From Trichosporon coremiiforme (Eukaryota; Basidiomycota; Tremellomycetes; Trichosporonales; Trichosporonaceae): a DNA stretch of 64,000 bases. Location: positions 558,001 through 622,000 of the forward strand of contig BCJJ01000024.1 of assembly GCA_039545355.1 (NCBI GenBank), given 5' to 3'. Below the pieces are notes generated by a model. It was not told where the DNA came from. It saw nothing but the letters and a program-made list of their open reading frames with translations, and did no database searches. This document shows, one piece after another, positions 22,440-33,092 of this stretch (position 1 is its first letter; each line of letters begins with the position of its first letter). The translations under genes and the position numbers were made by a program.

Positions 22440-24294
22440 TCACGCCATTCCAACCAGGGCAGGCTGACTGCTCGTTAAGGCGTCGAGCTCCTCTGCGTTC
22501 TCCGCGAAGAACGCGTCGAACTCGTCGTCCTCGTCCGCTTCCTCGGCCCAGGCCAACACTCGCTGAGACACCATGATGCTGCGGGTCAGCTACACCGCTT
22601 CGGAAATCGGAATGTCCGTCTCGGTAACTTACTGCTTGAGGTTGAACCCGCGAAGCTCTAGCCCAGCGAGCGAAGTCGCACGAGACAGCGCCACATACGC
22701 CTGTCCATCATCGAATGTTCCCTGGAGATCGACCTTTACGCGGCTCAGAGTCATGCCCTGCGCCTTGTGAATCGTGATAGCCCTGGTGGTCAGAACTGAG
22801 TATTGTGATTGGCACTCACCAGGCCAAGATGAGCGGAACCTGGATGCGCTTCGCTTCTGTCTTGCCGCGAGCGTTCTCAACGGAGACCTCCATGGTCGGA
22901 ACCAAGACCGGGGGACGCTTAAGTCCGTTCCTTGCCTCGAAATCGACAACGGGATACAGCGGTCCGCGATCGGCTGCGGTAGCGTCGCCAGCCACCTTCG
23001 CCACCTTCTCGCCATCTTCCTCCACGCCGAAGTCGGCCATCGTGCTGAACCCCACAATCTTGCCGGTCGATCCGTTCACGAGACCAGGCTGCCAGTTCTT
23101 GTCGTCAGTGTCGTTATGTCACTCTCACTTACATAAACTAGCATGACCTGGGCTCCCACCTTTAGAGCGATCGACTCGGGCCAACGGGTATGGCTGTTGA
23201 GTGTCTTGGTGGCTTGCTCCTGGGTCACCTCGTAACCGTTCGTCGTCTGCCCGCCGATGTCGATCGCTTTGAAGACCTGCGACGTTCCGGGAAGAGAGAA
23301 GAGATTCTCGTTGTTGACCTTTTCGACCTGGAACCGGCGGGAGTACCTAGACGGTTAGCAGAGCCCGCAAACGGGCACTTGCAGTTGAACAGGCGTTGTC
23401 CCCTCGGGGCACTCGACGGGTCTGTTGCACCTCGTGAGAAGCGAGCTCGCCTCCTCCGTCATCTTTCCCCGGCGGATGTGCTCGAGGGCGGTGACAAGGC
23501 TCTCCTCAGACTGACGGAAAACCTGCTGGAGGTTGATGCGATTACTTCTGGGGAAAGCTCGGTCCCACACGGCCGCATCGAACGCGTACTTCGGTTTCGG
23601 TCCGTTATAGTCAGCGACGGGCGGGAGTTGGAAGAAGTCGCCGCAGAAAATGACCTGGAGGCCACCAAAGGGGGTTGATCTACGGCGGACTTCCCGACCG
23701 ATCTGGTCGAGCTTGTCCAGGAGCTCTGCGGAGATCATGGAGATCTCGTCTACCAGAAGGACATCGGTCCTCCTCCACGCCTCGATCGACCCTCTGTTCT
23801 TCATGATTTGCCGAATCAGTTGGTGCACTGGCTTTGTACCGAGGCCGATGCGGGCCCACGAGTGAAGTGTCACTCCGCCGACGTTCCTGTCTCGTCAGCT
23901 CACCATCTGCGAGATCAGCTTACAATGCTGCCATGCCGGTCGACGCAGTAACGGCCACCTGCTTGACACCGCGCAGCGCCTTGATAATCGCGCGGAACAA
24001 ATGCGACTTGCCGGTACCGGCGGCACCGGTAAAGAAGATGTTCTCGCCTTTGAGGATACGGTCGAGCACCTCTTTCTGCTGAGGAGAGAGTGAGGCTAGC
24101 TCCTCGGCCTCCGCCGAATGAGTCCAGCCACCGTTCTTCATGATGGGTCCATCATCGTCATCATCGTCCGAGACCAGGCTGATAGAAGCCTTCTGCTCCT
24201 TCAGTGGTTGTGGGGGCGTCTCCTTCATGAGCTTAAGGTAATCGTCAACTTGAGCCTTCGCTGAGCGGTTCCAGCGGCCGTTGGTCATGACGGG

Positions 24295-24327
<33 letters not shown>

Positions 24328-24627
24328 CGGCAGTGTGACGAGCGAGCGACTCGGACCGAGCTTCGCCTTCTTCTTCTTTGGATGTTTGAGGGTGTTGGCG
24401 GAGTTGCTGGCCTGCTTCCTACTCTCTGATTTCAGCCATTCCTATTGTCAGCTGCGCCAAGAGATCAGTGAGATAGTACTCACAGCGGCTCCGAAGTGAT
24501 CTGAGAAGCTTCTGAAGTACGCGCCCGGAAATCCGTCGGTTTGTTTGAGCGCCTCTTCGTAGCTGCTGTAGACGCCTGGGTTGCGACCCTTAGCCACAGC
24601 AGTGTAGTTTGGTCGGTAAGACGACAT
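22440..24627 (-). CDS. PIF1: PIF1-family DNA helicase with N-terminal RNase H1-like hybrid-binding domain
   Basis: Seven exons (complement of 22440..22578, 22633..22782, 22820..23097, 23133..23346, 23383..23886, 23924..24441, 24484..24627) give 648 residues. Residues 5-50 match the RNase H1 N-terminal / caulimovirus viroplasmin domain: [19 protein letters not shown], then [10 protein letters not shown]. Residues ~165-600 are a PIF1 5'-3' helicase: Walker A GAAGTGKS at ~187-194, Walker [11 protein letters not shown], motif [12 protein letters not shown], then [13 protein letters not shown], and the C-terminal [20 protein letters not shown] and [10 protein letters not shown]. The linker has two Asp runs, each followed by a P(V/I)M-NG-W-SA motif. 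PIF1 enzymes unwind G4s and RNA-DNA hybrids in nucleus and mitochondria. One intron (23347..23382) is GC-AG. The call as the main PIF1 rather than a paralogue is moderate. Confidence 0.9.
23347..23382 (-). other. GC-AG intron of the helicase gene
   Basis: The 36-nt intron starts GCAAGT and ends CTGCTAACCGTCTAG on the minus strand. Only this choice joins PVQL to [12 protein letters not shown] in frame. GCAAGT is the usual consensus of GC-AG introns. Confidence 0.85.
24297..24328. repeat. CGT/GAC trinucleotide repeat (poly-Asp in the helicase)
   Basis: Ten GAC codons on the minus strand encode an Asp10 run in the linker between the hybrid-binding domain and the helicase core. Such a repeat is prone to length change between strains. 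Confidence 0.9.
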
Positions 24628-27585
24628 GGTGCCGGACCAAGGAACGGCGTGTGGTTGACTCAACCAGCGCAACGGTGCAGCGGTGCTATTTCGCGACGCG
24701 TCGCGGAAGGAAGGTGGACGACTGAAGTGGAGGTCTGGCAGATATCAGGCTGAAGTGTCAGCAACAACTAACACGTGGCGAATCTCAGTTGTCAGGCTGG
24801 TCAGAAAACATCGTAACTTACGTAACTACTTTCACACTTCATGAGTGAGCTAGCTTGGGTGTGGCACGGACCTTTCCGGGGTGGCGGTCGACGACGTTCG
24901 CCACAGGGCCGAGCACACGCTGCATGCCTCAGATGCACGCCACCTGCGTGGGCTCTATTGTCTTATGCATCGCAGAGGGTCACTAAACCTGACTTGAGGT
25001 TCTTGCACCCGATCTTGGGGTGCTGAGACAAAGGGGAACGAGGGTTTACGGGGGTGAACGAGACTTTGCCGACGCGAACTCAGATCTCTGTCGTCACCCG
25101 GATCACGAGCCGGGCCCGACGCTGCCCCACCCGCTCTGTGAGCACCACTCGTTCGAAAAGAAGAATCACATAAGCAACCACAGGGTCATCAGCGTAGTCA
25201 ATATTTGCCTGCAAACGCGAAACCTGATGACCCGAGGGTCTGGGGGCCTGATCCTGTCCAGAACCCCAATTGTGAGCTTGGGCCAGAGCCTGGATGGCCA
25301 ATGCCCCGCCGCATGTCTTCAGGAGTTTCACACTTTATTTCAGGTGTTAAGTCAGCCGAAAGTAAGCTTGCCAAAGCTATCATCGACGAGAGCTCAATCT
25401 GGGATCGTGTGATGGACATCTTGGCTGAACGTCGGCGCGCTCAATGCGAAATCACGACGAGGTTAGATTAGTATTTCACTCGACAAAGACGCCAGTATGT
25501 GTTGGCCTTTCATCTCATAGTTTATCAGTGGTGCAGGTGCAAGTCTTGTGTGGTACTTCGGCTTAACTCGGTCGTCGGCTGTAAGTAGTGGATGAGAAGT
25601 CACACGTAGGCCCTCAAAGACGGGACGCTGTCGCTTGACGAAGATTGACGAGGATGGGTTCGTACTCTGGCAACAAATGAGAAGGCGTCCGGAAGGCTTA
25701 AAACCTCGGAATGTGGTCGAAGTAGTCTAAACTAATCTGCAGCAGGCTTCTCCTGAGCGAGCCAGAGTGCAGTTGATCCAATGAGTGCTTGGCTCGGACC
25801 TTCTCCCTCTGGCGCGAGCCACCAGAGGCCCGGAGCTAGGGGTCAAGTTGATCGTCCTGCAGGTCTGTGAACTGTAGGCAGTAAGATGAGGGTCTCTAGC
25901 AGAGGCCGACCGCGTCTGCCTGTGAAAGTGATGGAGAGTGACGCCTGACTCTGCGCCCTCCGAGCGCACATACCGGTCCGGCTTGTCAGTCGCTCGGCTG
26001 GCGCGGCAGGCGGTAGGGGGGCGGAGGGGCGGAGGGGGCGACAAAGGGCGTGAGGTGATGAGACTTTGGTTTGTCTCGTGTGCGATGTCCCCTACGTTCC
26101 CTGCGACACCAGTACACCGGCCCGCTGCGCCCCTGTGGTTGTGCCTTTCTAGCTTCCTTCTAGCCCTGCTATGAGCTGCAGAGCCTCTGTCAAGTCGGGG
26201 TGTCTCTCTTAGCCTTCCCCGTGCCCCGGTGCCCTCTTGCCCCCGTGGTCTGGTCACACTGGCGTACGCAGCCGATCACTCGTTGTGATCGCGCCCGAAG
26301 CTGGTTTATGGTCACCGCGACCAGTCTGCCTACCCGGTGCGTAAGCATCCAAGCACCAAACATCCTACTGCCTGGCCATGGAGCAATCACCATGCACCCG
26401 CTCATCTCCGGTTTGCACAACTCCGCCGCCTCCAATAAACCCCACTAGCTCTCTTCTCAGACAAAAGGCTCCTAAGCAGCATACGGCGGTGCGGCATTTC
26501 TCGTTGACGGCGCTGTGCACCACTGTTGATCGCATACAGCAGATCGCCGGCACCAACATTCACCCCTCCCACGAGGTCCGAAACTGGGTCAGGACCCGGG
26601 CCAGCCCCCGCGCCGCCCCGCAAGCAACCGCCGCGCACCGCGAACATCACCTCACCCATGGACGCTCGAGCGCAATGGTCATAAGGTCACCCCTTAGCCC
26701 CCGAGCGGTGGTCAGTGACCAGCAGCCCTCAGCCCGCGACCACAACCCACAGGTTCAAACGCGCAGCCGTCCCGCCGCGACTCGAATCAAGGGCGCATGC
26801 GCACAAGCCTTGCTCCCATCGTCGAGATTGTCTTGCCTCACAACCTACACTGGCTTACCAGGCTTTGCTGCCCCGCTGCAACGTTACGTGTACACCGTCC
26901 ACCACGCTCCTTCGAACACCCCAGACCTCCCTCCGTCCCTCGTCCCTCCTTCGCCGATCGTCGCGCCTTCACAATCCACACTTTCGGACTCTGCTCAACA
27001 TCCCTTCACACCTTGCCATTACGCCATTCGTCATTCCGTCATCCACCTCCCAGACCCTTTCTTCTCGACGCCTTCAGCTTCGCTTCGGTCAGTGACCGAC
27101 ATCGCACCGGCCCTAGGCAACAACGAACACGACTTGCTGACTTCGCCGGCCAGTTGTCACTAGGACCCTGCCTCGACTGATTGCATCACTCTTCCAACCG
27201 CCCAATTGGGCTGTCTTCAATAACCGCATCCATTCCTGACGCTCATCTCATATCCTTGTGACTTCCTGCGGACGAGTGCGTGATTGAAGGTACATGATTC
27301 TTCCTCCATGGTTCTGGGTCGGAATGAGGCATTGTGCAGCACCCCGTGCGGTGATTGCCCTGCCAATCTTACCCGGTGATGTTGATATAAGCGTCCTGAT
27401 CCCCTTTTGTTGTCCCTAAACACAATGCTGACACCGCTTGTGCGTTCATCATCCGCAGACTGCAGATAACTCCGCATACATAACCCCGTATCACTTGCCT
27501 CCTCTACTCCTGCTACCCCGTACCTTGACACACCCTCCGCCAACTTTTCTCGCCTGGCCAACTTACTTCTCGAGGCGCTTAGGCC
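24628..27585. other. Divergent intergenic region between the helicase and bZIP genes
   Basis: About 2.96 kb without a supported gene. A CACGTG box lies at 24,772-24,777, about 145 bp upstream of the helicase start. From about 26,150 to 27,580 the + strand is markedly C/T-rich, consistent with promoter and a long 5' leader of the bZIP gene. An open frame at 26,378-27,163 is low-complexity and is not called. Confidence 0.5.
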
Positions 27586-29118
27586 ATGACCCAGCTCATC
27601 GCTGGCGCTCATTCGACTTCCGGCCATCCAAACCTGATTAGAGCCTCTCGTCCACACGCCAACGGCCGGCCCAGATCTGCCGCCCCTCAGACACTACTGT
27701 TTGACTCCGACCAGATCCCGGGTGTGGGAGGAAAGAGCATGAATGGGCCTATCAACTTGCTTGTGAAGGCAGCGCTTGAAGTGGCCGACGATGACCAACG
27801 TAATCCCGTCGCCCCTCCCCCCGCAACGGACCAACCCCACCCCGCCACCGTGACCACCCGCAGCGCGTCGCATCCCCATCCGTACCCCCACTCTCAACAC
27901 GAGCACCCGCAGTATTACGCGCCCCCTCATTCCCTCGATTATGGGCACTATCCCGATGTACAACATCAGGCTTCCGGTGGTTCTGACATGAATCGCATGG
28001 TGAGTGGTGATCGTGCACAGGAGGGCCCTTGATCCTTGAACTGTCACGGTGGCGCATTGGCCAGTCTGGTTATCGCCATATTTATGTTGACATTTATGTT
28101 GACATTTTTCAAAGATGGGACCTCCTCCCCGTGACCCTCGCGATGACGAGCGGTATGCATCTCACCAAGGCCATGGGTGGATACCGCCTGGTCCTCCACC
28201 AGCAGGTTACGATTACCACCACCAACCGCCACCGCCGCATCACGCGCAAGGTTACTACGGCGGGCCACGCTATCATCATCCTCCGTCTCACCCGTACCCA
28301 CCGCACGGCTTTCACGAGAGTGGGTGGCAGGGGCCACCACCTCAGCACGGCGCTCGCCATGACCGGCCACCCGAGGCTTACTACCGCCCGACGTCACACT
28401 CATCCGAGGACCAAATGAAGCACGGTCAAAACGATGGAAGTGCACAGCGTGGCGAGTCTGCATCGCTACAGAAGCGATACCGCGAGGTTTCCCGCCACAG
28501 CAGCAGCCCCGAAGAGCCAAGCGGTGCTAGTGGTAGCTCAAAGACGTTGTCCTCTGGCAGCTCTGACGATTACCAGCCGACAACCAAGAGAACGCGTACC
28601 AATCCTGCTCGCTCAACTCGTGCCAGTGCCCGCCTCCGCGCCACCACCGTGAAGGAGGAGTCACCAGAGACAACCTCACCGGACAGCATGAACTCGCTTC
28701 GCGAGTCTAACGGCTCCAGTAAGACTGAAATTGACAACGACGGCGAGGAGGAAGGTGACGGCGAAGGGAACGACGACCAGGAGGACGCGAACGGCGATGA
28801 GGAGAAGCCCAAGCCGAAGAGGCGTAAATACGTCCGCCGCAATCAGGCGCGCCGAAAGGAGCAGAACGCCCAGGCGCAGAAAAAGTTCCGCCAGAAGAAG
28901 AAGAAGCTTGCCGAGCAGGTGCGTACTTCGACCGGATGGTTTGATGGGAGACTGACAGTGCGCAGATGAAGACAGACCTGGACGAGGCGCTTGAGAGGGC
29001 CAGGGCGCTGGCGGAGAAGCTCGACAATGCAAACGAGCAGATTGCGGCCATGGGCGTCGAGATCAACCAGCTCCGCCTCGGCATGATGAAGTGCAAGTGC
29101 ATCGGTTCTGACACGTAG
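27586..29118 (+). CDS. bZIP transcription factor
   Basis: Exons 27586..27999, 28115..28918 and 28966..29118 give 456 residues. The bZIP lies at the C-terminus: basic region RRKEQNAQAQKKFRQKKKK carries the N-x7-R signature (N of QNAQ, R of KFRQ), followed by a zipper with hydrophobic heptads through KTDLDEALERARALAEKLD and NEQIAAMGVEINQLRLG. The zipper is divergent, using Ala and Ile as well as Leu. Upstream are Pro/His/Tyr-rich segments, a Ser-rich region and an acidic stretch followed by a basic KPKPKRRKYVRR nuclear-localisation-type segment. The second intron cuts just between basic region and zipper. The first intron (115 nt) holds a 12-bp tandem repeat at its 3' end. I cannot assign it to a named regulator; DNA binding as a dimer is family knowledge. 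Confidence 0.88.
28080..28103 (+). repeat. Tandem 12-bp repeat in bZIP intron 1
   Basis: ATTTATGTTGAC occurs twice without a gap, ending 11 bp before the acceptor AAAG. Each copy contains a possible branch site (TTGAC). Confidence 0.85.
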
Positions 29119-29717
29119 TGCAATCAGAACTGCAGCACTTAGCTCATCCTTCTCTCCGACCAACCCACACCGCTTAACCCCTCAACCCCTCAAGACTTGT
29201 ATCCCAGCCGTTCCCCACTCAGGACTCTGCCAAGCAGTAATGCGAGGGATTCTACTCCCTGTCAATACCAACAGTACTACCCAAGGTAGGAAAGCCTGAT
29301 CGGTGCCGAGCCGTCAGACGGCGCCAATCGCCTCTCCTCACCACCATATTCCCAACTACCCGCCTCGCCTAATCATCCAAACAACCCCCGCAACACATCT
29401 GTATCGAGTTCTCTCACCACGCCTCCTTTCACGTCGATATCCACCTTCGTATACCCATACCCGCTAGCGCCCCGCCGCTGTGGCCCGTTCACACTTAGCG
29501 CGCAAGCATGCCTATTAAAATTCGACATTTCGCTCTTCCCCTCTTTAGTGCCGGGCATTGTGCCGCTGCGACACGGCTCGCCGGTCCGACCTTTCTACAC
29601 TTCTACGGCCGACGCGCGCGCCCCTGTCTCTGTTCCATTAGCTGTTGTGCAACACGTAGCTCAAAAGTGACATGCATGCTCATGTTCATGATCGTCGATG
29701 TCGCAAGTCCTAAGCGC
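29119..29717. other. Convergent intergenic region, bZIP and F-box genes
   Basis: About 600 bp between convergent stop codons. It contains probable 3' UTRs and nothing else I can support. Confidence 0.5.
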
Positions 29718-31916
29718 TCACATGCAGAGCGTGGTGATCTCCTGCGTGATCGTGCCGACCTCCTCATCATAGCTGGCGATGAGCATGACGCGCTCCGCAT
29801 CCATCATGACGCCCTTCGGCTTCTTCCCTGTCGCCTTGAATGGGCGCTGCACGGCCCGGAACGGCAGCGTCGTGACGACCGTGTTCCGCCACGCGGGCTC
29901 GGCCTTGATCTCGGTCGGCTCGTCCCGATCCCAAAGCGCGACCTGGTACTCCCCGTCCTCGGACTGGATCCAGCCCGTGCCCTTGCCTTCTGCCCTGCGG
30001 CGGGCGCGTTCCCGCGCAATCGTGTGCGGGTTGAAGTCCTGAATCACAATGTTGAGGTATTCGCTGGGACCGGGCGAGTTGATCATGGACACGTAGCGGT
30101 AGCCAGAGCACGAGCAGACCTGAGTGTCAGCTGCCATTTGCGTGCGCTCCGTAGCTGAGGGTGGAGGCACTTACCAGTTGTCGCGGCGGGTCCATGAACT
30201 TGAGCAGCATGCGGGAGTTTGCCTCGCCCCAGTCTTCCCAGAAGATCGTCTTGAGGGCAGCCCTCTCGCTCAGGTTATTCTCCCACCCGACCCGCCGGCG
30301 CGCCTCGCCCTCCTCAGCGAGCTGAATCAGATACTCGCGCAGGACGAAGAAGTCAAAGAACTGCGGGTGGAACTCGGTATGCGGCGCCGTCGCACTGGCG
30401 ATGACGAGGTCGCACACGATGACGCCCTTCCCCGGGTCCTGCGTGAAGGGCTTGGAGGCCAGCGGCGCCTCCTTCTGGGCCGGGAACGCAGGGTCCGGCC
30501 GCATGTGGAACGTGTACAGTCCTGCACCGTCTGCGAGCGCCGGGATCAGGAGTTTGGCAATAGGCACGGCGCGCGGTGTCGTGTCGTCCAGTCTGTTGAA
30601 GGTGAGTGGTTGATCGACCTTTTGGCCGGGGTTGCGCTGCGCGAAACTGAAGATCTGGATCATGGGCGGGGCAGTTCGGACGGGCCGGAGAGACTCGACC
30701 ACAGCAGGCATGGCGATCGCCACTGTTGTCGGGGTCAGCATGACGAAGGAACACTCGCTCGCGCTCCTGCCCAGGTGCACGCGCCCCAGGACCTCGCCCG
30801 TCTTCCAGTTCCACGCCACCAGCTCCTCCTCCATGTCGATGCCGAAGACGGCGAGCAGATCGTCCGCCTGCTGCAGCATGTTCGCACCCTCGCGAGAGAC
30901 GAGTACGACGAGCGTGTCGCCCAGAACCTGTAGCAACTGGCGGGGCATGATAGCTGGCACGTCCACGGGTGGGAAGTCTAGCACAGCCCGCGCCGCGAGT
31001 GGGTGCGGCTCGAATGTCGAGAGAGTCAGAAGGTGCAGCTTGTGCGCGGGAGCTGGCTGGCCCGGCCGTTCCGGCCGTGGGTCCAGCTCGCTGACCACGA
31101 TCAGGTCCTGCGTCGGGTCCATCGTCAGGTCGGCGATCTGGAAGTCGACCTTGTTCGCTTTCGTCGGCATGATCGGGTCCTCGAGGTCCGGGTCTGTCAC
31201 CGACGGCAGCGGGATGAGTCTCACAACCCGTGGCTAATGTCAGCTAATTCAATGGTTGGGCTTACTCGGTGGTGCGTCGCCAGGCTCTCGCACACGAGCA
31301 AAATGCCCTCCTGCAGCTCGTAGACGTTCATGTGTCCCGAAACCTCGAAGGTGCGGACCTGTCCCGCGTCGAGGGCGTCCCATCGGTCTTCTCGCGCGCG
31401 GAGGAGCTTTGCCTTGTCCACTGCAGACATGTTCGAGAGGTCGACTGTCTCAGCCGGTGTCGCTGGCCAGTCCGCTAACGTCACGCTTGGAATCGTCGGG
31501 CGCTCGCGGCCGGTGTGCGGTGAGGTGCGCGCCGTACTTGACGCCACCCCGCTGAACGTCGGCTTCGCTGGCCGCGGGTGGTTCGGGCAGTCGACGTATC
31601 CGGACCGCTCCAGAATCAGGCGGTACTGCACAGTGGGCGATTCGGACACGGCCTTCAGCGTGCGACATGTCTGCGGTCAGCTACAACCGACCAAGAGCTA
31701 GCGGCGTACCTGGATTGCATTCAGAATGCTACTATTGTCGGCGAGCAGGAGAATGCGCTCAAGGACCTCGTGCGGCAACCCGCGCAGGAAGCAGGGCCCG
31801 TCTGGCTCCCACTTCGGGGTCGAGTTGCCCCACATAGATATCCGGTCGAGGACGGAGCCGACGGCGCTCGGCTCCTCCTTGTCGGTCGGGAGGACCATGG
31901 TCAGGCGGTCGTACAT
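29718..31916 (-). CDS. F-box domain protein
   Basis: Exons (complement) 29718..30119, 30175..31233, 31266..31670 and 31710..31916 give 690 residues. Residues about 43-77 form an F-box (LRGLPHEVLERILLLAD, then SSILNAIQTCRTLKAVS), which in this family binds Skp1 in an SCF ubiquitin ligase. The remainder resembles the long beta-propeller-like C-terminal part common in basidiomycete F-box proteins, with repeated strands such as DLIVVSELD, DTLVVLVSREG and EEELVAWNWKTGEVLGRVHL. The target is unknown. The second intron is only 32 nt (31234..31265), the shortest I infer in the window, and the join HHRPRVVRLIPLP keeps frame. It is divergent from the RRM gene. Confidence 0.85.
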
Positions 31917-32412
31917 TGTCGGCAGCCGTCGAGCGTCTGTCCAGCGTCTGTGTCGGCGTCTCTGGTGAGGGAAAGGGAACTGACAAGATATGAGATAGTG
32001 TGCAAGTGCAAAGACAAGACTGCGATGCCTCTGGGCGCCCTACTCTTGCATGACATTAGGCGACGCTACGTCAGCGTCAGAGCGCCGTGCGCCTGTCCAT
32101 GTCTCCGCTCTAACTCTCACCGAAAAGTACCGCAATCGGCGCCCCAGTCGTCAGGAGACCATTTAAACGACTGCCGTCCCTGGCTGTAATGTATTAGCTG
32201 AGTCTAATCCCATGTGGCCCTCATTAGCATCCCAACCCTATATTGTACATTGAAAGCGGGCACCGGTGCTTGGCAGGCTGACCTCCACTTGGCCACCACC
32301 ATCCAGCAACAGAAACCTCGACCTCGGTGCCTACCCTCGTGTTTTCGTCGTCTTCCATCCTCCTTCCCCATCCGTCCCGACCCCTCTTTCCCGATCTGTG
32401 CACTTGGTCGAG
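31917..32412. other. Divergent promoter region, F-box and RRM genes
   Basis: About 500 bp between divergent start codons. An AT-rich patch (CTATATTGTACATTG) at about 32,237 lies some 175 bp before the RRM start. No exon is visible. Confidence 0.5.
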
Positions 32413-32953
32413 ATGGACACCAAGAAGTCCACCGTCTACGTCGCCGGCTTCCCTGCCCAGGTCGACGAGAACCAGCTCCTCGAGACCTTCGTCACGTTCG
32501 GAGACATTCTCGAGATCAACATCCCCCACGAGCCGCATGAGCGTGAGTAGAGTGGCCTCAATATTCAGTACAATCCCTCCATTTGAGTAAGGAGGAGATG
32601 TGCATAACAAACGAAAGGTGATCACAGCGCGCTAACTTTTACAGCGACGAAGCACAGAGGGTTCGCATTCATCACGTTCGCCAATCCGGCAGACGCCCAG
32701 GAGGCTATCGACAACTACGACCTAAACGAGCTTCCTGCGTACCGGGGACAAGGGAAGTTCTTGAAGTGCAGCATTGCTGCGCCGAATAAGTACGGTACCA
32801 CGGGAGAGAAGGCTGGTGAGTGGTGGCAAGCGAGGGAAGACGCGACACCGTGGCTGACAATAAGTGTGGGAGTCGGAGCAGTGGCTGCAGGAGCACGGAG
32901 CAGGGAAGGACACGCCGTCGGCCGTGAACGGCAACGCCCCGGCAGAGGCATAG
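32413..32953 (+). CDS. Small RRM protein resembling the RRM of cyclophilin E (PPIE/Cyp33)
   Basis: Exons 32413..32542, 32645..32815 and 32865..32953 give 129 residues. A single RRM fills residues ~6-85: RNP2 is TVYVAGF and RNP1 is HRGFAFITF. The segment FVTFGDILEINIPHEP, the KHRGFAFITF core and a short C-terminal AVWESEQWLQEHG tail resemble the RRM and following linker of PPIE, a spliceosomal cyclophilin. No cyclophilin domain follows; the frame ends in TAG, and the next gene begins on the other strand. It is therefore a stand-alone RRM. The third exon uses an AAG acceptor after CTGACAAT. Role in splicing is inferred from resemblance only. Confidence 0.88.
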
Positions 32954-33092
32954 ACGTATCATCAACATGTATTTTTAGTCTGGCTCTGGAGACACTGGTA
33001 ATACATCATCCTAACCTAACAGACCAATACTGAACTACAGAGATCTCGCACACTCATTCTAAAACCAAGCACAGCAACTCGACAGCAAAGCC

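Noticed and set aside
22440..24627. Helicase as a broken pseudogene
   Set aside because: Frame breaks are all explained by short introns, one of them GC-AG, and every helicase motif is intact.
26378..27163. 261-codon open frame upstream of the bZIP gene
   Set aside because: Same C/T-rich composition as other leaders, and no recognisable domain.
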